Below are positions 52,090 to 60,395 of a stretch of DNA of 64,000 nt, in pieces. The notes beneath the pieces are model-generated. The model was not told the DNA's origin. It worked only from the letters and a program-made list of their open reading frames with translations, and did no database searches. The position numbers and the translations under genes were made by a program. This DNA comes from Bdellovibrionota bacterium. Lineage in GTDB: Bacteria; Bdellovibrionota_C; UBA2361; JAFLCA01. The stretch is taken from positions 1,791,933-1,855,932 of the forward strand of contig CP129486.1 of NCBI GenBank assembly GCA_030584005.1. Direction: 5' to 3'. The first letter of the stretch is position 1. Each line of letters opens with the position of its first letter.

Positions 52090-52784
52090 GTGGCCACAGT
52101 AGAGTCTGGATCAGCGTCTCCGACATGATGACGGGCCTCATGATGGTCTTCCTCTTTGTTGCTGTCCTTTTCATGCAGCAAGTTGAGTCCGAGAAGAAGG
52201 CGGTGCAGCAGATAGCGGTCACTCACCAGAATTATCAGGACGACCTGTACCGCAGCCTTGTGGTGGAATTCAAAGACGAGCTCAGCAAATGGAACGCCGA
52301 GGTTCTGGCTGACACTACGGTGCGCTTCAATGAGCCCGATGTGCTCTTTCATGTCGGAAGCAAGGACATCCGCCCGCGATTCGAAGAGATCCTCAATGAG
52401 TTCTTCCCCCGCTATATCGCGCTGCTGGCCAGTCCGCGGTTTCGAGAGAATATCGATGAGGTGAGAATCGAGGGTCATACCTCCAGTGTATGGGAAGGTA
52501 GTCGTGACCTTGAGGAGCGCTACCTGAATAACGCACTGCTTTCTCAGCAAAGGTCCTTTTCGATCCTCGAGTACTGCTTCCGCCTGCCGGCAATTATACC
52601 GTATCAGGATTGGCTTACGAAGGTGCTCAGGGCAAATGGCCTTGCCTTTGCAAACCCCGTGCTGGTGGGAGGATTGGAGGACGGCGCGATGTCGCGCCGT
52701 GTGGAGTTCAAGGTAAAAACCAAGGCCGATCAGAAGCTCCATGAAATTCTTGATACACTCAAGGAGCAGAGTACCAGCACATGA
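52086..52784 (+). CDS. zorB: ZorB-like MotB/OmpA-domain protein
   Basis: 232 residues. N-terminal membrane helix WISVSDMMTGLMMVFLFVAV with the buried Asp13 at the position of the channel aspartate of MotB/ZorB. A helical linker (50-115) follows, then an OmpA-like peptidoglycan-binding domain: VRIEGHTSSVWEGSRDLEER, NNALLSQQRSFSILEYC, then SRRVEFKV near 203-210. That matches the D/N-rich OmpA C-terminal pattern. Together with the upstream gene it forms a stator unit. ATGA overlaps are at both ends, so the three genes are translationally coupled. Confidence 0.85.
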   Translation: MSGHSRVWISVSDMMTGLMMVFLFVAVLFMQQVESEKKAVQQIAVTHQNYQDDLYRSLVVEFKDELSKWNAEVLADTTVRFNEPDVLFHVGSKDIRPRFEEILNEFFPRYIALLASPRFRENIDEVRIEGHTSSVWEGSRDLEERYLNNALLSQQRSFSILEYCFRLPAIIPYQDWLTKVLRANGLAFANPVLVGGLEDGAMSRRVEFKVKTKADQKLHEILDTLKEQSTST

Positions 52785-53644
52785 AGCTCCCCAAGTTCTA
52801 TAAGTTGCGCCATGCCGTCGCCAACCTCGACGTGCACTTTCTGGCGAAGAAGATCGCCGAGCTGGAGAACAGACTGACCAGGGAGGGGCAGAGCTGGGAG
52901 CTCGCACACACCGCGGTTACCGAGGAGGGGGTGTTTTATATCAATCCCGAAAGCGGCATGGCGACACGGGTGGTGCTGTATGAGGCTGACCATAGGGTGC
53001 ATATTCCGAGCGGCGGCAAGCGTCGCAAGGCCGAGGTAGTAGAGATTGACGACGATAACCTCGACAACCTGAACCCGTATCACCTTCTGCGTTGCAACAC
53101 CCTCACTAAGATCGAACGGGAGGAGCGCGTCACGGGATACCGCATAGCGCAAAGACTTGATGGCACCTTCTTCTATCGCTACGTCAGAAAGGGAGACGGC
53201 GCGCCCTCACCAGAGGATGTGCTAGAGGAGATTGAGTCGCAAAGGCTGGCAATCTGTCCGAACTGTTTCTTCAAAGTGACTTCGCTTCTGGAAGGAGTTG
53301 GAACGCTCACCCGTGAAACGTTCAAACTAGAGCAGTTCTTCAACGTCGACTTCTTCCGCTCATGGTGCCGCTACGGGGAGTTCGCCAGAACCAAGGGCTC
53401 CTTGTCCGGAATGTATCCGAAAGATTGGGATGAGATATGCCGCATCCGTAAAGAGCAGGTGCAGTACCACTGTGAATCGTGCAGTGAGGACTTCTCCGAA
53501 GGAAATCGAGCGGCCCTTCTGTATGTGCATCCGACCGATCATTACAAGAACAAGGTGAGTTTTGTAAAACTGCAGTGCCTGTGTAAGGACTGCTACGCGA
53601 TTCAAACGGGACAAAAACTAAAGAGCGGCGGTATCGCCATCTAA
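52781..53644 (+). CDS. Zinc-ribbon/HNH-like protein, putative Zorya effector (ZorE-like)
   Basis: 287 residues. First zinc ligands CPNC (159-162). A second set, HCESC (230-234) ... LYVHPTDHYKN (247-257) ... CLCKDCY (266-272), has the layout of an HNH endonuclease: C-x2-C, V-H-x3-H, then C-x2-C. The last histidine of HNH (usually CH) is Tyr272 here and the central Asn position is unclear, so activity may be altered. Residues 1-150 have a Glu/Arg-rich helix and beta strands, not recognised. In type II Zorya the third gene is an HNH nuclease, so this is the effector by position. Confidence 0.7.
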   Translation: MKLPKFYKLRHAVANLDVHFLAKKIAELENRLTREGQSWELAHTAVTEEGVFYINPESGMATRVVLYEADHRVHIPSGGKRRKAEVVEIDDDNLDNLNPYHLLRCNTLTKIEREERVTGYRIAQRLDGTFFYRYVRKGDGAPSPEDVLEEIESQRLAICPNCFFKVTSLLEGVGTLTRETFKLEQFFNVDFFRSWCRYGEFARTKGSLSGMYPKDWDEICRIRKEQVQYHCESCSEDFSEGNRAALLYVHPTDHYKNKVSFVKLQCLCKDCYAIQTGQKLKSGGIAI

Positions 53645-53660
53645 TCAAAGGATCAAATCG

Positions 53661-53888
53661 CTACACTCCGCATCGGTGTCGCTCCGCTGCTTCCATGAAG
53701 ATGCCAGTTGTATACAGTGCGGCGAACCCAATAGTTGCGAGTGAGATTACGATCTTTAAGATTAGAATAGACACGCAGCGCCGGGTGCTTCGCTCAGGGG
53801 TACCCCAGAATTCATACACAGCCGCTACGATTGGGAACAGGACGAGCCATGGCCATGCTCCATTCAGAAGGTTCTCGTGGCCCCGCAC
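53661..53888 (-). CDS. Small membrane protein
   Basis: 75 residues from a GTG without clear SD. Two membrane segments: WPWLVLFPIVAAVYEFW and VSILILKIVISLATIGFAAL, with basic loops (ERSTRRC). Last gene of the minus-strand membrane-protein operon. Not recognised. Confidence 0.5.
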   Translation of the reverse strand: MRGHENLLNGAWPWLVLFPIVAAVYEFWGTPERSTRRCVSILILKIVISLATIGFAALYTTGIFMEAAERHRCGV

Positions 53889-53913
53889 GGTTGTCGATAG
53901 TCTATGACACGCA

Positions 53914-54261
53914 TTATCGCAGCATCAGCACGCCCACGGTGATAAGTACCATTCCGCCCCAATCCTTGGGGGATGGGGTCTCCTGAAGGAAGGCCCAACA
54001 GGCCATGGCAATAAGAAGATAGCGCAAGGCAGACACCGAGTTTGCTACATATAGATCTTCTTTTGCTACAATCAATAGCCACACAAACGCTGAGAGCACC
54101 CAGGCCGCCATCCCTCCCAAGCCCCAAGGATTGAGCATAGCGCCAAACGTTTGCCATACGGGCGCACTTTCCTTGCCCTGTACTGCAAGCTTCATGGCAA
54201 GATGTCCAAAGACTGTGGTCGCAAAGAACGCAATCCATAAACCAACTGTCATAGCTCGCAT
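53914..54261 (-). CDS. Small multidrug-resistance/EamA-like four-helix transporter
   Basis: 115 residues from ATG 54261 (GAGG 7 nt upstream); ATG 54252 overlaps the previous stop as ATGA. Four helices: VGLWIAFFATTVFGHLAMKL, WGLGGMAAWVLSAFVWLLIV, NSVSALRYLLIAMACWAFLQ, and DWGGMVLITVGVLML. It resembles the EmrE/EamA half-size family, which works as a dimer. The Lys in helix 1 region and Asp-Trp in the last are plausible functional residues. Substrate unknown. Confidence 0.7.
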   Translation of the reverse strand: MRAMTVGLWIAFFATTVFGHLAMKLAVQGKESAPVWQTFGAMLNPWGLGGMAAWVLSAFVWLLIVAKEDLYVANSVSALRYLLIAMACWAFLQETPSPKDWGGMVLITVGVLMLR

Positions 54262-54959
54262 AACACTACCTCGCGTGGACAATTAAATCGTAAAGGCAGA
54301 GTGTCGGCGACGCCACGACTCACCAACAATGTGGCGTTGCCTTCGCTGAATCGGGTACCACTCCAGGGGAAGAACCAACTGTTTGGATACTCCTTGCCCT
54401 GACGCCGGAAGAGAATTACCTGACCTCCATGATAGTGACCGGCCAAGGTTAATTGAAACCTTCGGCTTAGGGGGTGCGAGAATATCTCCGGATCATGGCC
54501 ACATAGAATATGCAGCGCATCGGCAGTCGTGTTAGAATGCATCTCCCCATGCACAATCACGTTTCTCTCAGACCGGGTGCGGAATCGAAAGGGGCCATCG
54601 GGCAACCAGTGTATTCCGGCATCGTGAATTGTCGCACTCACGCGGCACACCCCGGCGTCAAAATCGTGATTCCCGGGCACTGCTGCAATCGGCCCTGGAT
54701 AGGTGGCTAATCTCCTCAAGAGCTCTGGCAGAGCTAAAAGCCCCCGTGGAGAATCAACTATGTCTCCACCGAGGAGCGTTAGGTCCGGAACAGTATGCGC
54801 AAGCACCTCTCCTAGTCGTTCACAGAGAATTGGCAAGCGCTTCGGAGTCAGGTGAATATCACTGATGTAGAGGATACGGCATCGATACTCCGAGCTGAAG
54901 ATCTCATGACGTATCGCAATAGGACCATTGATTCCAACTTCAACACTACATGAAGGCAT
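54249..54959 (-). CDS. Metallophosphoesterase (calcineurin-like)
   Basis: 236 residues from ATG 54959; upstream starts (55013, 55043) overlap the preceding gene. Two-metal site in order: LYISDIHLTP, LLGGDIVDSP, PGNHDFDAG, HGEMHS, and GHYHGGQVILF. This is the YkuE/LpxH-like class acting on phosphate esters, with cytosolic or membrane-facing side uncertain because no signal peptide remains at this start. The Pro-Trp-rich end (NSWFFPWSGTRFSEGN) recalls YkuE. It sits within the membrane operon and may cleave a lipid-linked substrate. Confidence 0.85.
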   Translation of the reverse strand: MPSCSVEVGINGPIAIRHEIFSSEYRCRILYISDIHLTPKRLPILCERLGEVLAHTVPDLTLLGGDIVDSPRGLLALPELLRRLATYPGPIAAVPGNHDFDAGVCRVSATIHDAGIHWLPDGPFRFRTRSERNVIVHGEMHSNTTADALHILCGHDPEIFSHPLSRRFQLTLAGHYHGGQVILFRRQGKEYPNSWFFPWSGTRFSEGNATLLVSRGVADTLPLRFNCPREVVLCEL

Positions 54960-54976
54960 GGGATCAATGTGAGCGA

Positions 54977-55546
54977 TCAATTTTTTAAGTGCTGATTTAC
55001 AGCTGAATACCATATTAGAATCGCTAAACAGCCAATGCACCAAGACCGCATGAAACCCCTTCCAAGGAAGCCGCCAAAGAGCATCGATGCTGCGATGGGA
55101 AGGACTATGCTCATGACACGGAGCGTGCCCCCTGCTGCCTGCGTGAGCTCAATACTCCTACGCCATGGACGTTCCTCTCCCTCGATTAGTAGTGGAAAGA
55201 GGAACACAAACTGTGCCTCAATGGCGTAGAAGGCAACTACCGCGCCTAAAGCGCCAATTGCCAGTGAATCAGGGACCATGAACACTAGCGCAGCGACAAT
55301 GCTGCACAACCCGTACTTTAGGACTCCGGCAAGGATAGCCGCCGAAGCAGGAGGGGATGATAATCCTCCTCTCAGCAAACCTAGAGCTCTGGCCATCCAT
55401 TTTTCACCGAAAGCAAATATGCCTGCTGCACCTTCCAGGCGGTCAATCTGAAGGCCAAGGCGCGGGTCATCATAAATTCGTGCGGCTTCTCTCAAGAGAT
55501 TGCTGGGTCTAATGTCACTCCATGGTGCGGTGCTACAACATTCCAT
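54977..55546 (-). CDS. Multi-pass membrane protein
   Basis: 189 residues from ATG 55546 (GGGAGGGG at 3 nt). It overlaps the previous stop by 14 nt. Not recognised. Helices: AAILAGVLKYGLCSIVAALV, IGALGAVVAFYAIEAQFVFL, RVMSIVLPIAASMLFGGFL, and SWCIGCLAILIWYSAVNQ. A soluble N-terminus (PSNLLREAARIYDDPRLG) precedes them. Several Cys at the start. Confidence 0.6.
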   Translation of the reverse strand: MECCSTAPWSDIRPSNLLREAARIYDDPRLGLQIDRLEGAAGIFAFGEKWMARALGLLRGGLSSPPASAAILAGVLKYGLCSIVAALVFMVPDSLAIGALGAVVAFYAIEAQFVFLFPLLIEGEERPWRRSIELTQAAGGTLRVMSIVLPIAASMLFGGFLGRGFMRSWCIGCLAILIWYSAVNQHLKN

Positions 55547-56102
55547 GCACCCCTCCCCGCACATAGATCCAATGCATCCAGGCAAGCCATGCGACGCCAT
55601 TTCCGAAGACTAAGAAGCGATGCATCAACGTTTCGAAGCTAATGCAGCGTTTAGTATGAAATTGGAACTCATCGTAACAAATGAGCACTGTCGTATAGAG
55701 AACCACTACGATGATTGGAATCAGCAGCCACTGCGGATTGGGAGTCACACTTGCAGTAGCCATGAGCATCGCGAGCGGTACGCCGCCGCTTCCAAGGGCC
55801 AGTAGGTGCGCCTTTCTCTCATTAGGGCCCGCAGCCACATAAAGCCTATGAAACAGCCAATCGCCTACCCCACCGGCAGTTGCGACTGTGCCCGCCATTA
55901 CAATAGTCCAAAGTTCCCAGGGATACTGGGTGGGAGATGCGAGCCAACGAAATCTTGTATCAGCCATGGCCAACCATCCGATGCCAACGCCAAACAAAAT
56001 TGCTGGGACGAACAGCGCGACGATGCTCTTAAAATCAGCGAGCACAAGCAGCTTTTTATTGCGCTTCAGTGGTATTATGTTGATTAGTTGTTGGAGGGTC
56101 AT
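55533..56102 (-). CDS. Multi-pass membrane protein
   Basis: 189 residues, not recognised. Helices: IVALFVPAILFGVGIGWLAM, LWTIVMAGTVATAGGVGDWL, LALGSGGVPLAMLMATASVT, WLLIPIIVVVLYTTVLICYD, and FLVFGNGVAWLAWMHWIYV. The cytosolic start is basic. Its stop lies inside the next gene, consistent with translational coupling. Confidence 0.6.
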   Translation of the reverse strand: MTLQQLINIIPLKRNKKLLVLADFKSIVALFVPAILFGVGIGWLAMADTRFRWLASPTQYPWELWTIVMAGTVATAGGVGDWLFHRLYVAAGPNERKAHLLALGSGGVPLAMLMATASVTPNPQWLLIPIIVVVLYTTVLICYDEFQFHTKRCISFETLMHRFLVFGNGVAWLAWMHWIYVRGGVHGML

Positions 56103-56108
56103 ACTAAT

Positions 56109-57059
56109 CTATCGTCGTGATCGACGACACCAACTCTCAACTCCGATCCCTGCAAGCATCCCAAGAGGTAGAATAACCGGGCCACAAACATAGAGGCCCA
56201 TAAACCCTACTCCCGCCAGTTCTCCCAAGATCTTGTCTAATTGGCTGACTGTCGTTGGCAACGAAACTTTATCCATCAAAACCATGCCAGCTATACCAAA
56301 CGCATAAGAGATTAGGGTGACCACTATTCCACTCCCCGCTGCTCTCAAGAAGTTGGTGTTACCCTCTCGTGAACAAATGACTGGGGTAAACAATCCGCCT
56401 GCAAAGAAGGCCGCAATCACCGACAAGACGAGAGGCCAGCCCATCCCCATTTGAAAGCCCTTGAGAAGAAAGAAATACAGCAGCGCTGCGGCACTTCCCG
56501 CCGCAATGAAATAGAAACACGCTGCGCTCAAACTAAAGCTAGCCTGGCTAAGAAATGATCTATTTTTGGCTAGATCAGCATGAGACTTCTGGAGGCGGTG
56601 CAGCAGCCACAGCAGTATTCCGAGTAGTGCCCCCGCAGGTAGAATCGTCGGTCCCGCAACCACCACTCCAAGCATTAAGAAACTCACAATTGAGAGCAGT
56701 CCGAATCCAAGCATGGCAAAACTCGGCTCGGCGACTAGACCCCTTACCATCATGACAAGGGTGAGCGCTATGATACCTAACAGGAAGGCCTTGCAGGCAA
56801 CTTGGACTCCGCGCCATGCAGCTCCACCGAGTCCAATGGTGGCCTGCTCGTTGTGCATATCGCCGCCGGCGTACCCACCGAAGAGAGCACCACTCAAAAC
56901 CGCCACCGACAGGGTGATGATGACTGGAATCTCGAGGTTGTCGGTTTCACCCCCTGCCATTACCATTCCCCATACTACCAGGGCTGCCATCGCCGCTCCG
57001 GCACCGAATACCAGTGCTGCCTGTAATTCAAAGCGGGCTCCTAATTTCAACATCCTCAT
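56109..57059 (-). CDS. Multi-pass membrane protein
   Basis: 316 residues (alternative start MLKLG at 57053), not recognised. About eight helices: AALVFGAGAAMAALVVWGMV, IPVIITLSVAVLSGALFGGY, CKAFLLGIIALTLVMMVRGL, LSIVSFLMLGVVVAGPTILP, FSLSAACFYFIAAGSAAALL, LVLSVIAAFFAGGLFTPVIC, IVVTLISYAFGIAGMVLM, and LAGVGFMGLYVCGPVILPLG. Gly-rich turns suggest a transporter or assembly protein. Member of the operon. Confidence 0.6.
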   Translation of the reverse strand: MRMLKLGARFELQAALVFGAGAAMAALVVWGMVMAGGETDNLEIPVIITLSVAVLSGALFGGYAGGDMHNEQATIGLGGAAWRGVQVACKAFLLGIIALTLVMMVRGLVAEPSFAMLGFGLLSIVSFLMLGVVVAGPTILPAGALLGILLWLLHRLQKSHADLAKNRSFLSQASFSLSAACFYFIAAGSAAALLYFFLLKGFQMGMGWPLVLSVIAAFFAGGLFTPVICSREGNTNFLRAAGSGIVVTLISYAFGIAGMVLMDKVSLPTTVSQLDKILGELAGVGFMGLYVCGPVILPLGMLAGIGVESWCRRSRR

Positions 57060-57078
57060 ACATCACCTCGATTCACAG

Positions 57079-57390
57079 TCACTGTCTCAGAACCCCCCGC
57101 AAGACCCTTTCAATACGCTCTAGATAAGATGAGAGTTGCCTCCTCCCCTCAGCCGTACACTCGTAGGTAGTGCGCGGTTTTCGGTCGACAAACTGCTTTT
57201 TCATGCGAAGAAGCCCTGCGTCTTCTAATTTCCTTAGATGGGTGGCCAAGTTCCCTTTGGTCAGCTCCAAGGATTCAAGTACGGTTGTAAAATCAAGTGG
57301 CTCTGGTGCTGAGGCTAATGTGGCCATGATGGCGAGTCGAACCCGGTCCGAGAGTAGCGAATCACTATGTACAAGCTGTTTCGGATCCAT
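57079..57390 (-). CDS. Winged-helix (ArsR/MarR-like) transcriptional regulator
   Basis: 103 residues from ATG 57390 (AGGA at 6 nt). A wHTH: HSDSLLSDRVRLAIMATLAS, then PLDFTTVLESLELTKGNLAT with recognition helix NLATHLRKLEDAGLL. The wing follows: VDRKPRTTYECTAEGRRQL. The family pairs with an adjacent membrane protein gene as a local regulator. It probably controls this operon. Sits 18 bp before the membrane genes. Confidence 0.82.
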   Translation of the reverse strand: MDPKQLVHSDSLLSDRVRLAIMATLASAPEPLDFTTVLESLELTKGNLATHLRKLEDAGLLRMKKQFVDRKPRTTYECTAEGRRQLSSYLERIERVLRGVLRQ

Positions 57391-57443
57391 GAAGAGTCCT
57401 ATGGGTGATTTCAAAAAGGTGTTTTTGAAACCATTTCTAAGCC

Positions 57444-58148
57444 TTACTTGTTACCCTCAAGATGATCTCTGCGTACAAAGTACATCCACGAGAGCAGTGT
57501 TACCGCCATGAACGCCGCAAGCGGCACTGCCAGATTGGAGACTCCATATACAAAACACATGGCTGCACCAGCGCTTACGAGTACTCCAAGCAACAGCCCC
57601 ACCCGAAAGGGGAACACAAAGAGTCTTCCTTGCACGAGGTAGTCCCCAATGAAGAGCAGCAAGAGCGATGCAATCCATTCTGGTTTCCCCGCATACACGA
57701 GCAGTGAGAACATCACGAACTTAAGAAAGAGGTCTGTGAAGAGGGACAGATTAGTAAGATAGGAGAAATGACGTGCGATGAACTGATCGGGGCCAGCACG
57801 CCTATCACGCGCCGCGCGTGCCACTACAAAATAGAAGACATAGCTTAGCACTATGAGGAACAGCGCCAGATTCATGAGCCCCACGTAGCGGAGCTCCGCG
57901 TCTGTTCGTGAGATCATCAGCAGCTTGGTATTCACCCCATCACTAAGTACTTCCATCAATAAAAGAAGCCCGCTCAGGCACAACAGCCCTAGATGCAGCA
58001 ATGTTGTTACTCGCCGACCCTGTTCACTGCTTGAAAACGGCACGCTGCCCTGGGCCTGCTCAATGCATCGACGAATAATTGCAATATCGCGAAGTGCTTG
58101 TTGCACGTTCTCTTGGGCGGGAGCTTCAGTGCTATCTTCCCTCGTCAT
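57444..58148 (-). CDS. Multi-pass membrane protein (first operon gene)
   Basis: 234 residues; ATG 58148 has GAGGA 3-4 nt upstream. Five or six membrane helices: TTLLHLGLLCLSGLLLLMEV, LMNLALFLIVLSYVFYFVVA, FLKFVMFSLLVYAGKPEW, LLLLFIGDYLVQGRLFVFPF, LLLGVLVSAGAAMCFVYG, and LAAFMAVTLLSWMYFVR. It begins with an acidic soluble helix (NVQQALRDIAIIRRCIEQAQ). This topology is common in regulator-linked DUF membrane proteins. It is the first gene after the leader. Confidence 0.65.
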   Translation of the reverse strand: MTREDSTEAPAQENVQQALRDIAIIRRCIEQAQGSVPFSSSEQGRRVTTLLHLGLLCLSGLLLLMEVLSDGVNTKLLMISRTDAELRYVGLMNLALFLIVLSYVFYFVVARAARDRRAGPDQFIARHFSYLTNLSLFTDLFLKFVMFSLLVYAGKPEWIASLLLLFIGDYLVQGRLFVFPFRVGLLLGVLVSAGAAMCFVYGVSNLAVPLAAFMAVTLLSWMYFVRRDHLEGNK

Positions 58149-58224
58149 AGGTCCTCACAAACAGGTTTGTATAGCAAACCAGTATGTCAGGATCTGGCCT
58201 GCTATGCAACTGCTGGTCAATCAT
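58132..58224 (-). CDS. Leader ORF of 30 codons upstream of the membrane operon
   Basis: ATG 58224 is preceded by AGGAGG at exactly 8 nt, one of the three repeat-encoded SD sites. The peptide (MIDQQLHSRPDPDILVCYTN...) ends 17 nt inside the following gene, in another frame, so translation could couple to it. It is plausible as a regulatory leader; the peptide sequence itself has no recognised motif. Confidence 0.45.
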   Translation of the reverse strand: MIDQQLHSRPDPDILVCYTNLFVRTYDEGR

Positions 58225-58230
58225 CCTGGG

Positions 58231-58260
58231 ATCCTCCTGGATCCTCCTGGATCCTCCTGG
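58231..58260. repeat. Three 10-bp tandem repeats (ATCCTCCTGG), each an SD site on the minus strand
   Basis: Three perfect copies of ATCCTCCTGG lie at 58231-58240, 58241-58250 and 58251-58260, with a partial unit before. Read on the minus strand each is CCAGGAGGAT, carrying AGGAGG. The 10-bp unit does not keep reading frame. Slippage would shift the number and distance of SD sites in front of the leader ORF. Confidence 0.85.
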
Positions 58261-59221
58261 TGCCAGGCAACTAAATTTGTCTAGTAAATCCAATACGATC
58301 GAGGAGTTTACGGGGCGGAGACGCAATGAAACCGGATCAACCGTTAAATGAGCCGCTCCCCACTCCCCACACCCGGGATGCCTACGCTCCGCATCGCTAG
58401 CGCACGCTTGGCTTCTCCCCTATCGCGGCAAGTATCCTTGGTAGTGCGATATGACCGCGCGGCACCATGAGTAGCAAGGAGAAGGAGGCTTCGACATAAG
58501 CTAAGGCTTCGCGTACCCTTCGGGATATGCTTGGCAACAATCCTCCAGCACATGCCGCGAAGATGCGCAGCTTAGAAGCGCCACCGACCCTCGGAGAGCT
58601 TAGTACTTCAGGCATTCATAGGGATTTCAGTCTCAGATTCGGGCATTGGCATTGGAACCTGCAGCCTAAGACCCTCACGCGCATCCCTTACCCAGAGAAG
58701 ATCCGCTTCTTTTTCACAGAAGCTCAGCGAGAACTCCTCGCCGGATGCCCCTGCCCCGCAAAGATTGGCCCCTCACCTCAAGGCTCATTTCCATTTGTGG
58801 GATATGTGTATCCGGCGAACTCAGCACAGGCCGAGCAGGCCAGCGCGTGGGCCGCACGCTTTCCACTGGCAGAACTGTGCACACGAGGTCATTTCAAAGG
58901 CAGCAGTTGGATTCCCGGAATCCCGCTTAGAAGATTAACCCCCGGGTGAGCTGTACCGACCTGAAAGCGGCGTTCAGACTCCTTTCACAGTAAGGAAGCA
59001 GGGTAAAAGCACAACAGAACGGAATGGAGATCGGCCTATTGAGGAGCCGTGAGATCGGTTCCTTCGACTCTCGAAAGACGCATTTCCTATGACGTAGAGT
59101 TACTGTTCCCTCAAGCAAGTAACGAAAAAGGTGGTTAGCGATTTTATTTTCATCGCATCTGTTTTGAGCGCAGGATGCGGCCCTCAAATAGTTTGATCTA
59201 CCGATATAGGGGAGTTTCATT
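58261..59221. other. Low-evidence region
   Basis: About 960 nt. On the plus strand ATG 58326 (GGAG 5 nt upstream) opens only 24 codons (MKPDQPLNEPLPTPHTRDAY...) before a stop. A 140-codon plus-strand frame at 58527-58949 is open with no SD and an unclear composition, as is a minus-strand frame at 58397-58615. I accept neither. It may hold a decayed gene. Confidence 0.3.
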
Positions 59222-59581
59222 ATGTTTGCAGACCAAGCTGATCTTTCACCCGTCTCTCCCATTCCAGACATGGCGGTGGAGCTGATACCAAGTCTCGATG
59301 GAATCGTAGAGCCGTTAGTAGACGCGGCTAAGGTCAGATCCGACGAGGGGGTGCTGGTGTGGTTCGACGCTCCTCATGCTGATTTAGCGAGGAAGGTTGC
59401 GGATACCTGCAGCCGTCGTGGTGCGACTGTTACTATGTATGAACGGGACATGGATGCCTTTGTGTCACGGGCCCAACAGGTCGATCCCGCGGAAGTAGCG
59501 GGCTTGCTTGACGGCCGGCCGATTCAACGCGATGGCCTCTTCCTTGACCCGCGTTTGTCAATATTGAACAGGGCGGTATGA
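59222..59581 (+). CDS. Small soluble orphan, possibly M29-like N-terminal fragment
   Basis: 119 residues with GGGGAG 7 nt upstream, a strong SD. The core LVWFDAPHADLARKVADTCS and RRGATVTMYERDMDAFVSRA, then VDPAEVAGLLDGRPIQRDGL, resembles the opening Rossmann-like part of M29 aminopeptidases (thermophilic metalloprotease) but the metal-binding part is absent. It could be a stand-alone domain or a truncated gene. I am not sure of the family. Its stop is 11 bp from the convergent barrel gene. Confidence 0.5.
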   Translation: MFADQADLSPVSPIPDMAVELIPSLDGIVEPLVDAAKVRSDEGVLVWFDAPHADLARKVADTCSRRGATVTMYERDMDAFVSRAQQVDPAEVAGLLDGRPIQRDGLFLDPRLSILNRAV

Positions 59582-59592
59582 GGCAGCGCACT

Positions 59593-60375
59593 TCAGAATC
59601 GGAAAACCGCACCCAATAACGGCCCATGCGTAACGGTGTCGTAGAGGAAGCGATCGCTATCGCCCGGATTTGCTGCGCCGTAGTCAACCCACAGCGCCTT
59701 ATACAGGAGCACGAGCGACCAGGACTCCCCCACATCCCACAAGAATCCGCCGCTCGCAACGAACGAGGAGTCCGAGGATACGTCGAATCCTCCAACATCG
59801 CCCTGCAGCAACAGTCGCCACTCGTCGCTAAGCCGCGGAATGAATCGTAAGCCGATTACCGGATCAACCCAACCCTCGTCGCGATCTCCGTCAAGCTCAC
59901 GCTCCAGGGCATCCACAGAGAGATCAATGTTGATCTGATACCAACGCGCTCCGCCGTAAAGGGACAGCTCGCTTGTCTCGAGATTCCAAGTGTAGCTGGC
60001 GAATCCTTCGAGCACCCCTTGATAAATATCGCCATCGGCACTGACGTAGTCACGCGGCCCGCTCACCGAGTCACTAAGGTCCATAAAGGCATAGTTGAGT
60101 ATGACCCCCACCCCACTGGAGTGCTGGGCTTCCACTTGCAGCATCGCTCCCATCGAAAAGGTGTCGAGAATGTCGTCAGGTCCAACATCCACAGCTGCTT
60201 CCTCGATGCGGCCGATCGAAGCGTCGCCGGAGATCCATGGAATCTGCACATAGGGCGCCACGGCAAATTTCCACTCTTCAGCGCCGGCTGGCTCAGAGAA
60301 GAGACCAGAGACCCCAAGAACCAGAGCACTCCAAACCGCACATAGAACGGCTCTACTTGATAAAACTGCTGACAT
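59593..60375 (-). CDS. Outer-membrane beta-barrel protein
   Basis: 260 residues. Signal peptide AVLCAVWSALVLGVSGLFSE... followed by alternating amphipathic strands: WKFAVAPYVQIPWISGDASI, GVGVILNYAFMDLSDSV, LSLYGGARWYQINIDLSVDA, WVDPVIGLRFIPRLSDEWRL, SSFVASGGFLWDVGESWSLV. It ends in GPLLGAVFRF with a C-terminal Phe, the signal for barrel assembly. About eight to ten strands. Third gene of the sulfatase operon. It may serve as a porin for sulfated substrates; that is inferred from position. Confidence 0.8.
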   Translation of the reverse strand: MSAVLSSRAVLCAVWSALVLGVSGLFSEPAGAEEWKFAVAPYVQIPWISGDASIGRIEEAAVDVGPDDILDTFSMGAMLQVEAQHSSGVGVILNYAFMDLSDSVSGPRDYVSADGDIYQGVLEGFASYTWNLETSELSLYGGARWYQINIDLSVDALERELDGDRDEGWVDPVIGLRFIPRLSDEWRLLLQGDVGGFDVSSDSSFVASGGFLWDVGESWSLVLLYKALWVDYGAANPGDSDRFLYDTVTHGPLLGAVFRF

Positions 60376-60395
60376 AACTCCTCGTCATAAAAGTT

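Noticed and set aside
58527..58949. 140-codon plus-strand ORF
   Set aside because: No SD, no recognisable motifs, and an equally open frame on the other strand; not supported.
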